From contig CANBNG010000004.1 of NCBI GenBank assembly GCA_947370975.1, forward strand, positions 162,644-226,643: a stretch of 64,000 bases of DNA, read 5' to 3'. The number at the start of each line of letters is the position of its first letter. Position 1 is the stretch's first letter. The position numbers and the translations under genes are program-made. Shown one piece after another: positions 56,706 to 64,000 of the stretch. Under the pieces are notes generated by a model. That model made no database searches. It was not told the DNA's origin and saw only the letters and a list, made by a program, of their open reading frames with translations. This DNA comes from Beijerinckiaceae bacterium. GTDB taxonomy: Bacteria > Pseudomonadota > Alphaproteobacteria > Rhizobiales > Beijerinckiaceae.

Positions 56706-56736
56706 ACAAAAAAAGCTGCCCTTTCGAGCAGCTTTT
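56706..56736 (-). terminator. Terminator of the rplM-rpsI operon
   Basis: On the minus strand AAAAGCTGC pairs with GCAGCTTTT around an 8-base loop, followed by a further T-run. It lies 45 bases after the rpsI stop. Confidence 0.9.
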
Positions 56737-56781
56737 CTATTGGTTTTGTCGAGCTTTTGAGGTTTTGAGACCCAAAAAAGC

Positions 56782-57261
56782 TTAGCGCTTCGAGAACTGG
56801 AAGCTACGACGGGCCTTCTTCTTGCCGTACTTCTTGCGCTCGACGACGCGCGAGTCGCGCGTCAGGAAGCCTTCACGCTTCAGGGCCGGGCGAAGATCGG
56901 GCTCGTAATAGGTCAGCGCCTTGGCAAGACCATGGCGCACCGCGCCGGCCTGACCGGACAGACCACCGCCGGCAACCGTGACCATGAGGTCATACTGGTC
57001 GACGCGCTTGGCGATCTCGAGGGGCTGCTGCAGGATCATCCGCAGAACCGGACGCGCGAAGTAAACTTCGAGCGCACGACCGTTGACGGTGACCTTGCCC
57101 GAGCCGGGCTTGATCCAGACGCGGGCAACGGCGTTCTTGCGCTTGCCAGTGGCATAAGCGCGGCCGAGCTTGTCGATCTTCTGGACATGGATGGGGGCAT
57201 CGGGAGCCGAGGCGGCAGTCGCGCCCTTGAGGTCCTGAAGCGAAGAAAGGGTCTCGGCCAT
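56782..57261 (-). CDS. rpsI: 30S ribosomal protein S9
   Basis: A 159-residue small-subunit protein; the C-terminal tail ([16 protein letters not shown]) reaches the P-site. [22 protein letters not shown] and [19 protein letters not shown] are universal. The first 30 residues are an Ala/Asp-rich extension seen in alphaproteobacteria. It follows rplM by two bases. Confidence 0.97.
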   Translation of the reverse strand: MAETLSSLQDLKGATAASAPDAPIHVQKIDKLGRAYATGKRKNAVARVWIKPGSGKVTVNGRALEVYFARPVLRMILQQPLEIAKRVDQYDLMVTVAGGGLSGQAGAVRHGLAKALTYYEPDLRPALKREGFLTRDSRVVERKKYGKKKARRSFQFSKR

Positions 57262-57263
57262 GA

Positions 57264-57734
57264 TCAGGCGCTCCGGACGTTCTTGGAATTGAGGCTCGCG
57301 ACGTCCAGCGTCACAGGGTTCTGCGCAACATGGGGATGCTCGCCGCCCTTGTAGACGCGGAGATTGCCCAGCTGCTTGCGGCCGAGCGGCCCGCGGGGAA
57401 GCATGCGCTCCACGGCCTTCTCGACGATACGCTCAGGGAAACGGCCTTCAAGAATGAACTTGGCCGAACGTTCCTTGATGCCACCGATGTAACCGGTGTG
57501 ATGATAGTAGACCTTCTGGTCGCGCTTGCGACCGGTGAAGACCACCTGATCCGCATTGATCACGACGATATGGTCGCCATCATCCATGTGGGGGGTGAAG
57601 GAGGGCTTATGCTTGCCGCGAAGACGCATGGCGATGATCGTGGCGAGCCGTCCGACGACGAGGCCCTTCGCATCGATCAGCACCCAGTTCTTCTGGACCT
57701 CTGCGGTCTTCGTAGAAGTGGTGTTGCCGAACAT
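57264..57734 (-). CDS. rplM: 50S ribosomal protein L13
   Basis: A 156-residue large-subunit protein: [38 protein letters not shown] and [22 protein letters not shown] are universal. The ATG at 57734 has GGAAAG upstream; the 11 extra in-frame codons upstream have no similarity. It leads the rplM-rpsI operon from a clear sigma-70 promoter at 57796-57825. Confidence 0.97.
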   Translation of the reverse strand: MFGNTTSTKTAEVQKNWVLIDAKGLVVGRLATIIAMRLRGKHKPSFTPHMDDGDHIVVINADQVVFTGRKRDQKVYYHHTGYIGGIKERSAKFILEGRFPERIVEKAVERMLPRGPLGRKQLGNLRVYKGGEHPHVAQNPVTLDVASLNSKNVRSA

Positions 57735-57795
57735 GATAACTTTCCGTGGTAGGCGGGAGAACGGCACATCGACTCCGTCATCCCAAGGATTGGCG

Positions 57796-57825
57796 CTTAT
57801 AGGGCCATGCCACGCGCGCCGTCAA
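57796..57825 (-). promoter_or_regulatory. Sigma-70 promoter of rplM-rpsI
   Basis: On the minus strand TTGACG (57820-57825), 18-base spacer, TATAAG (57796-57801), 61 bases before the rplM start. Confidence 0.8.
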
Positions 57826-57888
57826 TCGTTTTCCGCGCACCAAAAGTGCCAAAGATCGCTATTTTTCAGCGACAAGTCGCAAGTGGTA

Positions 57889-58314
57889 TCAGGTTACCGC
57901 GCCTGGCGGGATTGAATAGGTCGCCGTGGCATGCGCCACCACCGCCTCGCTGCCGACCGAGATCAGGCTGGCCTCGCCCACCGCGAGCCTTTTGCCCAGT
58001 TTCAGCAACTTGCAATGGGCCACCAGATCGCGCGGCTCGGGCAGGCGCAGGAAATTGATGTTGAGATTCGTGGTCACAGCCAGCGCCACAGGGCCGATCT
58101 GCGCCAGAATGGCGAGATAGAGCCCGACATCTGCCAGTGCGAACATGGAGGGACCGGAAATCGTGCCACCGGGGCGCAGGTGCCGCTCGTGATAGCGCAG
58201 CCGGAGCTTTGCGCTCATCGGCCCGACCTCTTCGAGGACGAAATCGCCGCCTTCGGAGATCTGGGGAAACTCCCGCGCCAGAAAGGCCTCGATCTCGGCC
58301 ACGCTCATTTGCAC
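57889..58314 (-). CDS. PaaI-type hotdog-fold thioesterase
   Basis: About 141 residues of the hotdog fold. HERHLRPGGTISGPSMFALADVGLYLAI is the PaaI motif, with Gly-rich start, Asp in ALADV as likely catalytic residue, and LNINFLRLPEP in the central strand. It would hydrolyse an acyl-CoA thioester. Start choice is uncertain: AGGAGG is eight bases before the GTG at 58314 and 14 before an ATG at 58308, so I use the GTG. It diverges from the CoA-binding protein with 66 bases between. Confidence 0.85.
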   Translation of the reverse strand: MQMSVAEIEAFLAREFPQISEGGDFVLEEVGPMSAKLRLRYHERHLRPGGTISGPSMFALADVGLYLAILAQIGPVALAVTTNLNINFLRLPEPRDLVAHCKLLKLGKRLAVGEASLISVGSEAVVAHATATYSIPPGAVT

Positions 58315-58380
58315 CAAGAAAGCCTCCTGTCGCATCCCTGCCCGGTCGACAATCGCGCGGGCCTTTGGCAAGAAAGAAAC

Positions 58381-58929
58381 ATGAATCACGATAAGTATCC
58401 CGACGATCTCATCCGCGGCATCCTCAATGGCGTCAAGACCATTGCGCTCGTGGGCGCTTCCGCCAATGAGGTCAGGCCCTCCTATTTCGTCCTGAAATAC
58501 CTCTCGCAGCGTGGCTTCCGGATGATTGGCGTCAATCCGGGCCTTGCTGGCCAGGAGGTGCTGGGCTGCCCCTTCTATGCGCGGCTTGCCGATATTCCCG
58601 AGCCCGTGGAGATGGTTGAGATCTTCCGCAATTCCGAAGCGGCCGGACCCATCGTCGACGAGGCGCTGGCGCTCGACCCGCTGCCCAAGGTGATCTGGAT
58701 GCAGCTGACGGTGCGCAATGACGAGGCCGCGGCACGCGCCGAAGCCCAGGGTATAACCGTCATCATGAACCGCTGCCCGAAGATCGAATATGGCCGCCTC
58801 TCGGGCGAAATCGGCTGGACGGGCGTCAATTCGCGAATCATTTCATCCAAACGCCAGATCATGAGCGGCAAAGGCATCCAGAAGCGCACGCTGGCGCCCG
58901 GCGGGAACCCGTTCGGGGTGAAAAGGTAG
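58381..58929 (+). CDS. CoA-binding (Rossmann) domain protein, YccU type
   Basis: A 182-residue single-domain CoA-binding protein. The Rossmann motif is TIALVGASANEVRPSYFVLKYL, followed by GFRMIGVNPGLAGQEVLG, VEMVEIFRNSE and IWMQLTVRNDEAAARAEAQGITVIMNRCPKIEY. Family members bind CoA or acyl-CoA; no enzyme activity is established. The ATG at 58381 gives the standard N-terminus. It diverges from the thioesterase. Its stop is followed at once by repeat copy A. Confidence 0.88.
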   Translation: MNHDKYPDDLIRGILNGVKTIALVGASANEVRPSYFVLKYLSQRGFRMIGVNPGLAGQEVLGCPFYARLADIPEPVEMVEIFRNSEAAGPIVDEALALDPLPKVIWMQLTVRNDEAAARAEAQGITVIMNRCPKIEYGRLSGEIGWTGVNSRIISSKRQIMSGKGIQKRTLAPGGNPFGVKR

Positions 58930-58937
58930 GAAGCCCC

Positions 58938-59071
58938 CCTCTCCCAGCGGGAGAGGGCGGACTCAGGCGCAAGCCTGAGCCGGGTGAGGGGCTGCGATCT
59001 ATGGCGCAAGCCCCCCCTCATCAGTCAGGTCCGCTGACAGCTTCTCCCCATGGGAGAAGCGGGGCGCGCGC
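58938..59071 (+). repeat. Dispersed palindromic repeat, copy A
   Basis: Two modules. Module 1 contains CTCTCCC/GGGAGAG and AGGCGCAAGCCT hairpins and ends GGGTGAGGGG; module 2 starts CCCTCATCAGTCAG and contains the hairpin CTTCTCCC/GGGAGAAG. Copies B and C carry the same modules. The last 37 bases (59035-59071) are an exact inverted copy of 59512-59548. Confidence 0.88.
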
Positions 59072-59132
59072 TTTGGCACGAATACAACCTGAGATTAGTA
59101 GATCGCGGGCATTCGAGCCCGCAAGCTTGAGC

Positions 59133-59510
59133 ATGCGCCGCGCCATAGCCATAGCTCGCAAGCTGAGACGCGCCCAGACCTCTGCGGAGGAAAAGCTCTG
59201 GGCGCAATTGCGCGACCGGCGGTGCGAAGGGGTAAAATTTCGACGCCAAGTCCCGGTCTCGAATTTTGTGGCAGATTTTGCCTGTCTGTCGCTTGGTCTG
59301 ACGATCGAGCTCGACGGGGACCATCACAGACTGCAACCCATAGCCGACGCGATACGGCGCGAGGTCATACAGTCGCACGGCTATTTCGAGCTGCGCTTCA
59401 CCAATGCCGAAGTGCATGAGCGCCTCGACTGGGTGATGACCGAAATCAAACGCGCAATAGACATCGCACGCGGCATACCACCTCGCGCCCCGCATCCGCG
59501 CTTTGACTAA
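59133..59510 (+). CDS. DUF559 (Vsr-like) endonuclease-domain protein
   Basis: A 125-residue protein of the DUF559 family, a PD-(D/E)xK-related fold near Vsr-type nucleases. The core is TSAEEKLWAQLRDRRCEGVKFRRQVPV, then VADFACLSLGLTIELDGDHH with Asp and Glu as the likely metal ligands, and GYFELRFTNAEV. Its stop is one base before the right 37-bp inverted repeat. The ATG at 59133 has only a weak ribosome site; upstream in-frame starts fall in the left repeat. Being boxed by repeats suggests the gene and its repeats move or persist together, but no transposition function is shown. Confidence 0.82.
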   Translation: MRRAIAIARKLRRAQTSAEEKLWAQLRDRRCEGVKFRRQVPVSNFVADFACLSLGLTIELDGDHHRLQPIADAIRREVIQSHGYFELRFTNAEVHERLDWVMTEIKRAIDIARGIPPRAPHPRFD

Positions 59511-59511
59511 G

Positions 59512-59640
59512 GCGCGCGCCCCGCTTCTCCCATGGGGAGAAGCTGTCATGCGGAGCATGACTGATGAGGGGTTCCCCCCCGCGATACCCCCCTCACCCGG
59601 ATCGGATGTGCGCCGCGTTGACGCCTCTCTCCCGGCAGGC
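59512..59640 (-). repeat. Dispersed palindromic repeat, copy B (inverted)
   Basis: Reverse-complement orientation relative to copies A and C. The first 37 bases (59512-59548) are an exact inverted copy of 59035-59071, and similarity continues imperfectly through ACTGATGAGGGG (to 59571) into a more degenerate CTCACCCGG-to-CTCTCCCGG module. Confidence 0.85.
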
Positions 59641-59672
59641 GTAGAACCGGAGATCAATTTCGAGGAATTTTC

Positions 59673-60959
59673 ATGACCGACGATCAAGCCCCCGGCTTTG
59701 CCACGCTCGCCATTCATGCGGGCGCTGCCCCCGATCCGGCCACCGGCGCGCGGGCGACGCCGATTTACCAGACGACGTCCTTCGTGTTCGATGACGTCGA
59801 TCATGCCGCCTCGCTCTTTGGCCTGCAGGCGTTCGGCAACATCTATACGCGCATCACCAATCCGACCAACGCGGTGCTCGAAGAGCGCGTCGCGGCGCTC
59901 GAGGGCGGCACGGCGGCGCTTGCGGTTGCATCCGGCCATGCGGCTGAATTCCTCTGCTTCCATACGATGATGCAGCCGGGCGACGAGATGATCGCGTCCA
60001 ACAAGCTCTATGGCGGCTCGATCAACCAGTTCAATCACGCCTGGAAGAACTTCGGCTGGAACGTGAAATGGGCCGATCCGGACGATCTCTCGACCTTTGA
60101 AGCTGCCATCACGCCGCGCACCAAGGCGATCTTCATCGAATCCATCGCCAATCCGGGCGGCATCATTTGCGACATCGAGGGCATCGCCAAGATCGCCAAG
60201 CGCGCCCGCGTGCCGCTCATCGTCGACAATACGTTGGCCTCGCCCTACCTCATTCGCCCGTTCGAATATGGCGCTGACATCATTGTCCATTCAGCCACCA
60301 AATTTCTCGGCGGCCATGGCAATTCCATCGGCGGCGTGATCGTGGATGGCGGCACCTTCGACTGGATGGCCGACAAGCGCTATCCGATGCTCTCGGCGCC
60401 GCGCCCCGAATATGGCGGCATGGTGCTGGGTGAGACATTCGGCAATTTCGCCTTCGCCATCGCCTGCCGCGTGCTCGGCCTGCGCGATCTTGGGCCCTCG
60501 CTCTCGCCCTTCAACGCCTTCATGCTGCTGACTGGCATCGAGACCCTGCCGCTGCGCATGCAGCGCCATTCAGAAAATGCGCTGGCTGTCGCCGAGCATC
60601 TGTCGAACCACAAGGCCGTGAAATGGGTGAGCTACCCGGGCCTCAAGGGCGACCGCTATTATAATATGGCGCAGAAATATTGCCCCAAGGGCGCGGGCGC
60701 AGTCTTCACCTTCGGCCTCAAGGGCGGCTATGACGCCGGCCTCTCGCTGGTCTCGAACCTGAAGCTCTTCTCGCATCTGGCCAATGTCGGCGACACACGC
60801 TCGCTCGTCATCCACCCGGCCTCCACGACGCACCGTCAGCTCACCGACGAGCAGAAGGTGGCCTCGGGCGCAGGGCCGGATGTGGTGCGCCTGTCCATCG
60901 GCCTCGAGGACAAGGTCGACATCATCGCCGATCTCGATCAGGCGCTGGCGGCCTGCTGA
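59673..60959 (+). CDS. metY: O-acetylhomoserine sulfhydrylase (MetY type)
   Basis: PLP enzyme of the Cys/Met-metabolism family, 428 residues, making homocysteine from O-acetylhomoserine and sulfide. The PLP lysine is Lys210 in SATKFLGGHG. TPIYQTTSFVFDD, YTRITNPTNAVLEERVAALEGG and the long length with ANVGDTRSLVIHPASTTH are typical of MetY rather than the shorter MetZ/MetB. It starts at an ATG at 59673 just past repeat copy B, with GAGGAA upstream. A 7-base unit CTGAACC is repeated three times over its stop (60956-60976). Confidence 0.9.
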   Translation: MTDDQAPGFATLAIHAGAAPDPATGARATPIYQTTSFVFDDVDHAASLFGLQAFGNIYTRITNPTNAVLEERVAALEGGTAALAVASGHAAEFLCFHTMMQPGDEMIASNKLYGGSINQFNHAWKNFGWNVKWADPDDLSTFEAAITPRTKAIFIESIANPGGIICDIEGIAKIAKRARVPLIVDNTLASPYLIRPFEYGADIIVHSATKFLGGHGNSIGGVIVDGGTFDWMADKRYPMLSAPRPEYGGMVLGETFGNFAFAIACRVLGLRDLGPSLSPFNAFMLLTGIETLPLRMQRHSENALAVAEHLSNHKAVKWVSYPGLKGDRYYNMAQKYCPKGAGAVFTFGLKGGYDAGLSLVSNLKLFSHLANVGDTRSLVIHPASTTHRQLTDEQKVASGAGPDVVRLSIGLEDKVDIIADLDQALAAC

Positions 60960-60976
60960 ACCCTGAACCCTGAACC
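60956..60976 (+). repeat. Tandem heptamer (CTGAACC)x3 at the metY stop
   Basis: Three perfect head-to-tail copies. The first contains the metY TGA stop; the array leads directly into repeat copy C. Confidence 0.85.
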
Positions 60977-61086
60977 CTCTCCCAAAGGGAGAGGGCGGAC
61001 TCGGGGCGCACGCCCCGAGCCGGGGTGAGGGGTTACATCCCCTCATCAGTCAGCTTCGCTGACAGCTTCTCCCCATGGGAGAAGCG
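60977..61086 (+). repeat. Dispersed palindromic repeat, copy C
   Basis: Same orientation as copy A. Module 1 has CTCTCCC/GGGAGAG and GGGGCGCACGCCCC hairpins; module 2 has CCCTCATCAGTCAG, a TTCGCTGACAGC turn and CTTCTCCCCATGGGAGAAG. It fills the gap between metY and the convergent ctaA. Confidence 0.88.
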
Positions 61087-61108
61087 GCACGCGTACGGCC
61101 CCTGCTTT

Positions 61109-62191
61109 TCAGGCTGCTTCGCTCATGCGCCGCGCATGTACCACCGCCATGGCGAGCACGACCATCGCAAAGCCCTGATGGGTCAGCGCCACATGCAGCG
61201 GGACCACCAGCACCAAAGTCACGATGCCGATCACCGCCTGACAGGCGACGAGCCCCGCCACCACAATCGCGCGTTTTGCCGCCGCCGTTCCGGCTGCATT
61301 GCGCAGCGCATCGAAGGCGTGCCACAGCGCCAGCGCGAAGAGCGCATAGGCGGTCATGCGATGGTTGAACTGCACCGTCGTCACATTGTCGAGAAGGTTT
61401 GCCCAGAACGGCGACAGGCGGCCAAGATTTTCAAGCGGCGGGATGAAATGCCCGTCCATCAGCGGCCACGTATTATAGGTGTAGCCGGCGCGCAGGCCCG
61501 CCACGAGGCCGCCAAGCCCGATCTGTGCGAGCGTCAGGACGACGAGCGCAATTGCGGTCGCCTTCAGGCGCGAAGCCGCGCGCACGGCCTCAGCCGCCTT
61601 CGGCTTCAGGCCGACTGCGAGCCAGATCAGACAGGTCAAGGTGATCGAGGCCAGCAGAAGATGGACGGCAAGGCGCTCCTGCGCCACTTCCACCCTGCCT
61701 GTCAGGCCGGATTTTACCATCCACCAGCCCACCGCGCCTTGCAGACCACCCAGCGCCAGCAGGCCCACGAGCTTGAGCTTCAAGCCCGCAGGCACCATGC
61801 CGCGCAGCCAGAAGACGGCGAGCGGCAGCGCGAAGGCGAGGCCAATCACGCGGCCGAGAATCCTATGGCCCCATTCCCAGAAGAAGATCGTCTTGAACTG
61901 GGACATCTCCATATTCGGGAAGAGCTGCGCATATTGAGGGATCTGTTTGTATTTCTCGAATTCCACGAGCCAGGCGGCTTCGTTGAGCGGAGGCAGCACG
62001 CCAGTCACGACCTTCCATTCGGTAATGGACAGGCCGCTCTCGGTGAGGCGCGTCGCCCCGCCCACAAGCACCATCAGAAAGACAAGCGTCGCCACGCTCC
62101 AGAGCCAGAGACGGATGGCGCGCAAGGACGGCGCACCCGTGGCTGCGGAATCATCTGCGCGAAAGCTTGAAACGTCACCCATGCTGGTCAT
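61109..62191 (-). CDS. ctaA: Haem A synthase
   Basis: Oxidises the C8 methyl of haem O to give haem A for cytochrome oxidase; about 360 residues and eight helices. Conserved parts are GGATRLTESGLSITEWKVVTGVLPP, the WEWGHRILGR haem-His region, VAQERLAVHLLLA, GLRAGYTYNTWPLMDG and FNHRMTAYALF; these supply the four His ligands. I use the ATG at 62191; an ATG at 62182 and upstream starts are possible. It is divergent from the DUF2842 gene. Confidence 0.93.
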   Translation of the reverse strand: MTSMGDVSSFRADDSAATGAPSLRAIRLWLWSVATLVFLMVLVGGATRLTESGLSITEWKVVTGVLPPLNEAAWLVEFEKYKQIPQYAQLFPNMEMSQFKTIFFWEWGHRILGRVIGLAFALPLAVFWLRGMVPAGLKLKLVGLLALGGLQGAVGWWMVKSGLTGRVEVAQERLAVHLLLASITLTCLIWLAVGLKPKAAEAVRAASRLKATAIALVVLTLAQIGLGGLVAGLRAGYTYNTWPLMDGHFIPPLENLGRLSPFWANLLDNVTTVQFNHRMTAYALFALALWHAFDALRNAAGTAAAKRAIVVAGLVACQAVIGIVTLVLVVPLHVALTHQGFAMVVLAMAVVHARRMSEAA

Positions 62192-62310
62192 GCGTCCAAT
62201 CGCCCCGAAGTCAGTCGGCGCATTGATCTGCGCGCGCTGGCGAGACATAAGCGAGGCGGAGGGCGGCGTAAACGCTTCCGCCTGTCGCACCCCTGAAGGC
62301 CAAGCCCATT

Positions 62311-62523
62311 ATGAAACGACGCATCCGCAAGCTTATCGGCGCTGTTTTCGTCGTTATTTATGTTGTCGTCTATGCGCTGGTCGCCATGGCGCTGGCGCAG
62401 GCCGCGCCCGTTCAGGAGGCCTCGGGCCTCGTGCAGGGCTTTATCTATGCAGCACTCGGCCTGTTCTGGATCGTGCCGCTGCTGCCGCTGATTTCGTGGA
62501 TGGAAAAGCCCGACAAGGCCTGA
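62311..62523 (+). CDS. Small membrane protein, DUF2842 family
   Basis: A 70-residue inner-membrane protein with a basic N-terminus (MKRRIRKLIG) and two helices, at about 9-30 and 42-62. It matches the DUF2842 proteins that sit beside ctaA in many Hyphomicrobiales. Function unknown, although the neighbourhood suggests a link to cytochrome oxidase assembly. Its stop lies 3 bases from the stop of the convergent gene at 62527. Confidence 0.8.
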   Translation: MKRRIRKLIGAVFVVIYVVVYALVAMALAQAAPVQEASGLVQGFIYAALGLFWIVPLLPLISWMEKPDKA

Positions 62524-62526
62524 CCC

Positions 62527-63462
62527 TCAGGCCGCCTCGCGCGCATCGCTCAGCGCCACGCCGATTCGGGCGGCGATAACCTCGCCCGCCCCTTCCGCAT
62601 GGAGGGCATCGCGCAGGCTCACCATATCCGGACTGCCCGTCTGCCCGGCGCAGCCGATCAGCACATGGTCGGCGCGAGACGCCAGTGCCAGAGAGAGACG
62701 GCGCAGGCCCTCGGGATCCTCATCCGCCGCAGCCAGCACGACGAAATCATAAGTCTCCGACAAGGCGTCAATCACAAGATGGAGCGCGTTGCCCAAAGGC
62801 GCGCGGCCATGGCCCGGCGGCAGAACATGCAGGCGTGAGCCGCATTCCCGGTGAATGGCCTGCGAGAAAGACGCAGTGCCTGCGATCAGCTCGGCGAGCC
62901 CCGGCTGCTGGCAGGAGGCCGCACCAAAGACGACCAGAATGGTGCGCCCTTCGAGCGCAAGCGAGCGGGCAAATTGCGAGGCAAAGGCTGCGCAATCAAC
63001 ACCCGCCAGCGGCGCATCGGAGGATGGCGCATGAGTGACGAGAATGCGCCGCGCCTGTCCATCGCTCGCATTGGCCGCGCAGACATGAGCGAGCAAGCGG
63101 CTGGCTTCATCCGGATGCCCGACAGCCACCTCATCGGCCTCGACTGGCTCTTCAGCGTCCACGGGCTTGGCGGCTGGTGTGCGCGAAGGCCAGAGAGCGC
63201 GCGGAACTTCGCCTGGCACCTGGGGCGGCGCCTCGATCACATCGGGAAGTGCAGCAGACTCCCCGCGTCCGAACCAGCCATTGAGGCCCAGAAAGGCAAA
63301 GCCAGCCAGGTGCAAGGGAAACGCGCCAAGCTGCGCCTGTTCCCAAACCAGCGTCGCAGCTGCAAAAGCCAGGACGAGAAACGCCGGACCGCCAGACAAT
63401 CCTCCGGCCGGGGGAAAATCCCCCCCGCCTTTCGGCTTTTTTGACCACGCCCCGGCGCTCAT
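62527..63462 (-). CDS. BY-kinase-like polysaccharide protein without a Walker A motif
   Basis: A 311-residue protein with two N-terminal membrane segments (about 26-43 and 48-64), a Pro/Glu-rich linker, and a C-terminal domain shaped like bacterial tyrosine kinases or MinD-type ATPases. GLAELIAGTASFSQAIHRE, LHVLPPGHGRAPLGNALH and the ALSETYDFVVLAAADED strand match the CpsD/Wzc pattern. Where a Walker A GKS/T should be there is PSSDAPLAGVDCAAFASQFARS, so ATP binding is probably lost, and no Tyr cluster ends the protein. It may be a regulatory partner in export. The ATG at 63462 has GGGG upstream. It is divergent from the sugar transferase. Confidence 0.6.
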   Translation of the reverse strand: MSAGAWSKKPKGGGDFPPAGGLSGGPAFLVLAFAAATLVWEQAQLGAFPLHLAGFAFLGLNGWFGRGESAALPDVIEAPPQVPGEVPRALWPSRTPAAKPVDAEEPVEADEVAVGHPDEASRLLAHVCAANASDGQARRILVTHAPSSDAPLAGVDCAAFASQFARSLALEGRTILVVFGAASCQQPGLAELIAGTASFSQAIHRECGSRLHVLPPGHGRAPLGNALHLVIDALSETYDFVVLAAADEDPEGLRRLSLALASRADHVLIGCAGQTGSPDMVSLRDALHAEGAGEVIAARIGVALSDAREAA

Positions 63463-63536
63463 GCACAAACCCCAGACTCAACTCAATCCAGTTAAGGCGA
63501 TCATGGTTTAGAGGCCGTTAACGTGGTTAATGCCGC

Positions 63537-63566
63537 TTGACCGTACCGGCACTTGTTACCTATATC
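63537..63566 (+). promoter_or_regulatory. Sigma-70-like promoter of the sugar transferase gene
   Basis: TTGACC (63537-63542), 18-base spacer, TATATC (63561-63566), with a 109-base leader that includes the 6-bp hairpin CGCCCG/CGGGCG at 63614-63633. Confidence 0.6.
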
Positions 63567-63674
63567 GCCGCGAAATATTGAAACGTGGCGCTGGGGGTGA
63601 TTCCACGTGAGGCCGCCCGAGGAAAAACGGGCGCGCAAATCTCGTAGCGTGCAATCAAGTTCAGGGTTGAAACC

Positions 63675-64000
63675 ATGTGCTATTTTGTGGCCTGCAAATC
63701 TGCGTTTACCTCCCGTTCCCCGATCGCCCTCCCAAGTTTTCAGAGCGCAGCAGAGCGTATCGCTGCCGGCCTTGTGCTTGTTTTTGCGGGCCCGTCGCTC
63801 CTCCTGCTCACACTTATCGTGAGGCTCGAAACACAAGGCCCCGCGCTAACGCGCAACATTCTCCGCACGCGTCATCATGGCGCCATCACGGTTTATGCAT
63901 TCAAAGCAACAAGAGCGGGGAAGCTGATTGAGCGCAGCGGCTTCAATGAGCTTCCAAAGCTCCTGGACGTTGTTGCAGGCAGATACTTGCTGAGCCCCCC
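63675..64000 (+). CDS. Bacterial sugar transferase-like protein (3' truncated by window)
   Basis: Open from an ATG at 63675 to the window end, at least 108 residues. It reads like the bacterial sugar transferase (WcaJ/ExoY) family that moves a sugar-phosphate to undecaprenyl phosphate: AAERIAAGLVLVFAGPSLLLLTLIVRL is the membrane hairpin, then TQGPAL, and SGFNELPKLLDVVAGRYLLSP matches the family's LDELPQL-NVL-G-M-S-L block. The KFRTM-to-LDELP spacer is much shorter than usual, so it is either a compact member or degenerate. AGGG lies upstream of the start. It begins a likely polysaccharide locus. Confidence 0.65.
   Translation, partial: MCYFVACKSAFTSRSPIALPSFQSAAERIAAGLVLVFAGPSLLLLTLIVRLETQGPALTRNILRTRHHGAITVYAFKATRAGKLIERSGFNELPKLLDVVAGRYLLSP

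Noticed and set aside
59585..59672. Possible SAM-type riboswitch before metY
   Set aside because: The region is the degenerate end of repeat copy B and lacks the conserved SAM-II core.
59025..60290. A 421-codon minus-strand frame over DUF559 and metY
   Set aside because: It is antisense to two recognisable genes and has no family motifs.

Overview
The window is GC-rich chromosomal DNA of an alphaproteobacterium, most likely order Hyphomicrobiales (Rhizobiales). This rests on gene content and order: glyA-nrdR-ribD-ribE-ribH-nusB-thiL, the yceD/DUF177-plsX-fabH-ihfA-merR block, a MucR-type regulator, an LdtR-type MarR regulator beside an L,D-transpeptidase, a K+-independent membrane pyrophosphatase, an EcfG-type promoter and a DUF559 nuclease gene among dispersed palindromic repeats. 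I cannot resolve the genus. There is one tRNA (Pro, GGG anticodon) and no rRNA, CRISPR array, prophage or recognisable insertion sequence.

Bases 1-23.5 kb are accessory and metabolic. They open with a truncated ABC permease, a UbiD-family decarboxylase, a Pht5-like (4,5-dihydroxyphthalate decarboxylase/binding-protein fold) protein and a Bug-type solute-binding protein. Next comes a run of a molybdenum hydroxylase large subunit, a secreted M29-like protein, and a LolD/MacB-type ATPase with a 999-residue FtsX-type permease. A luciferase-like (LLM) flavin oxidoreductase, a second Bug protein and a MetE-core methyltransferase follow. Then come a periplasmic SoxC-like molybdoenzyme with two cytochromes c, an OpgG/OpgD glucan protein, a flavin aromatic hydroxylase and a short Hsp70-family protein. 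The first half of this region looks like uptake and breakdown of a small organic acid or aromatic compound; the substrate is not readable from sequence.

Bases 23.7-27.5 kb carry a stress ferritin-like (DUF892) gene behind an EcfG-type promoter, a tight three-gene adenylation enzyme/GNAT acyltransferase/carrier protein operon, and an outer-membrane barrel protein. From 27.6 to 58 kb the content is mostly housekeeping: tRNA-Pro, merR-ihfA-fabH-plsX-DUF177-CBP3, bamE, hppA, thiM, the riboflavin/NusB/ThiL operon, glyA, ldtP/ldtR, hemB, fadL, argC, mucR, pit-DUF47 and rplM-rpsI. Scattered among these are proteins of unknown function, a cysteine-free glutaredoxin-like protein and an unannotated 28-residue membrane protein gene.

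From 58 to 64 kb the window holds a thioesterase, a CoA-binding protein, a DUF559 nuclease gene enclosed by perfect 37-bp inverted repeats, metY, ctaA, a DUF2842 protein, and a divergent pair of polysaccharide-synthesis-like genes: a BY-kinase-like protein with no Walker A, and a compact sugar transferase that runs off the end. The most unusual items are the repeat-bracketed nuclease, the adenylation/GNAT/ACP cassette, the micro-protein, the His-rich permease operon and the degenerate polysaccharide pair.
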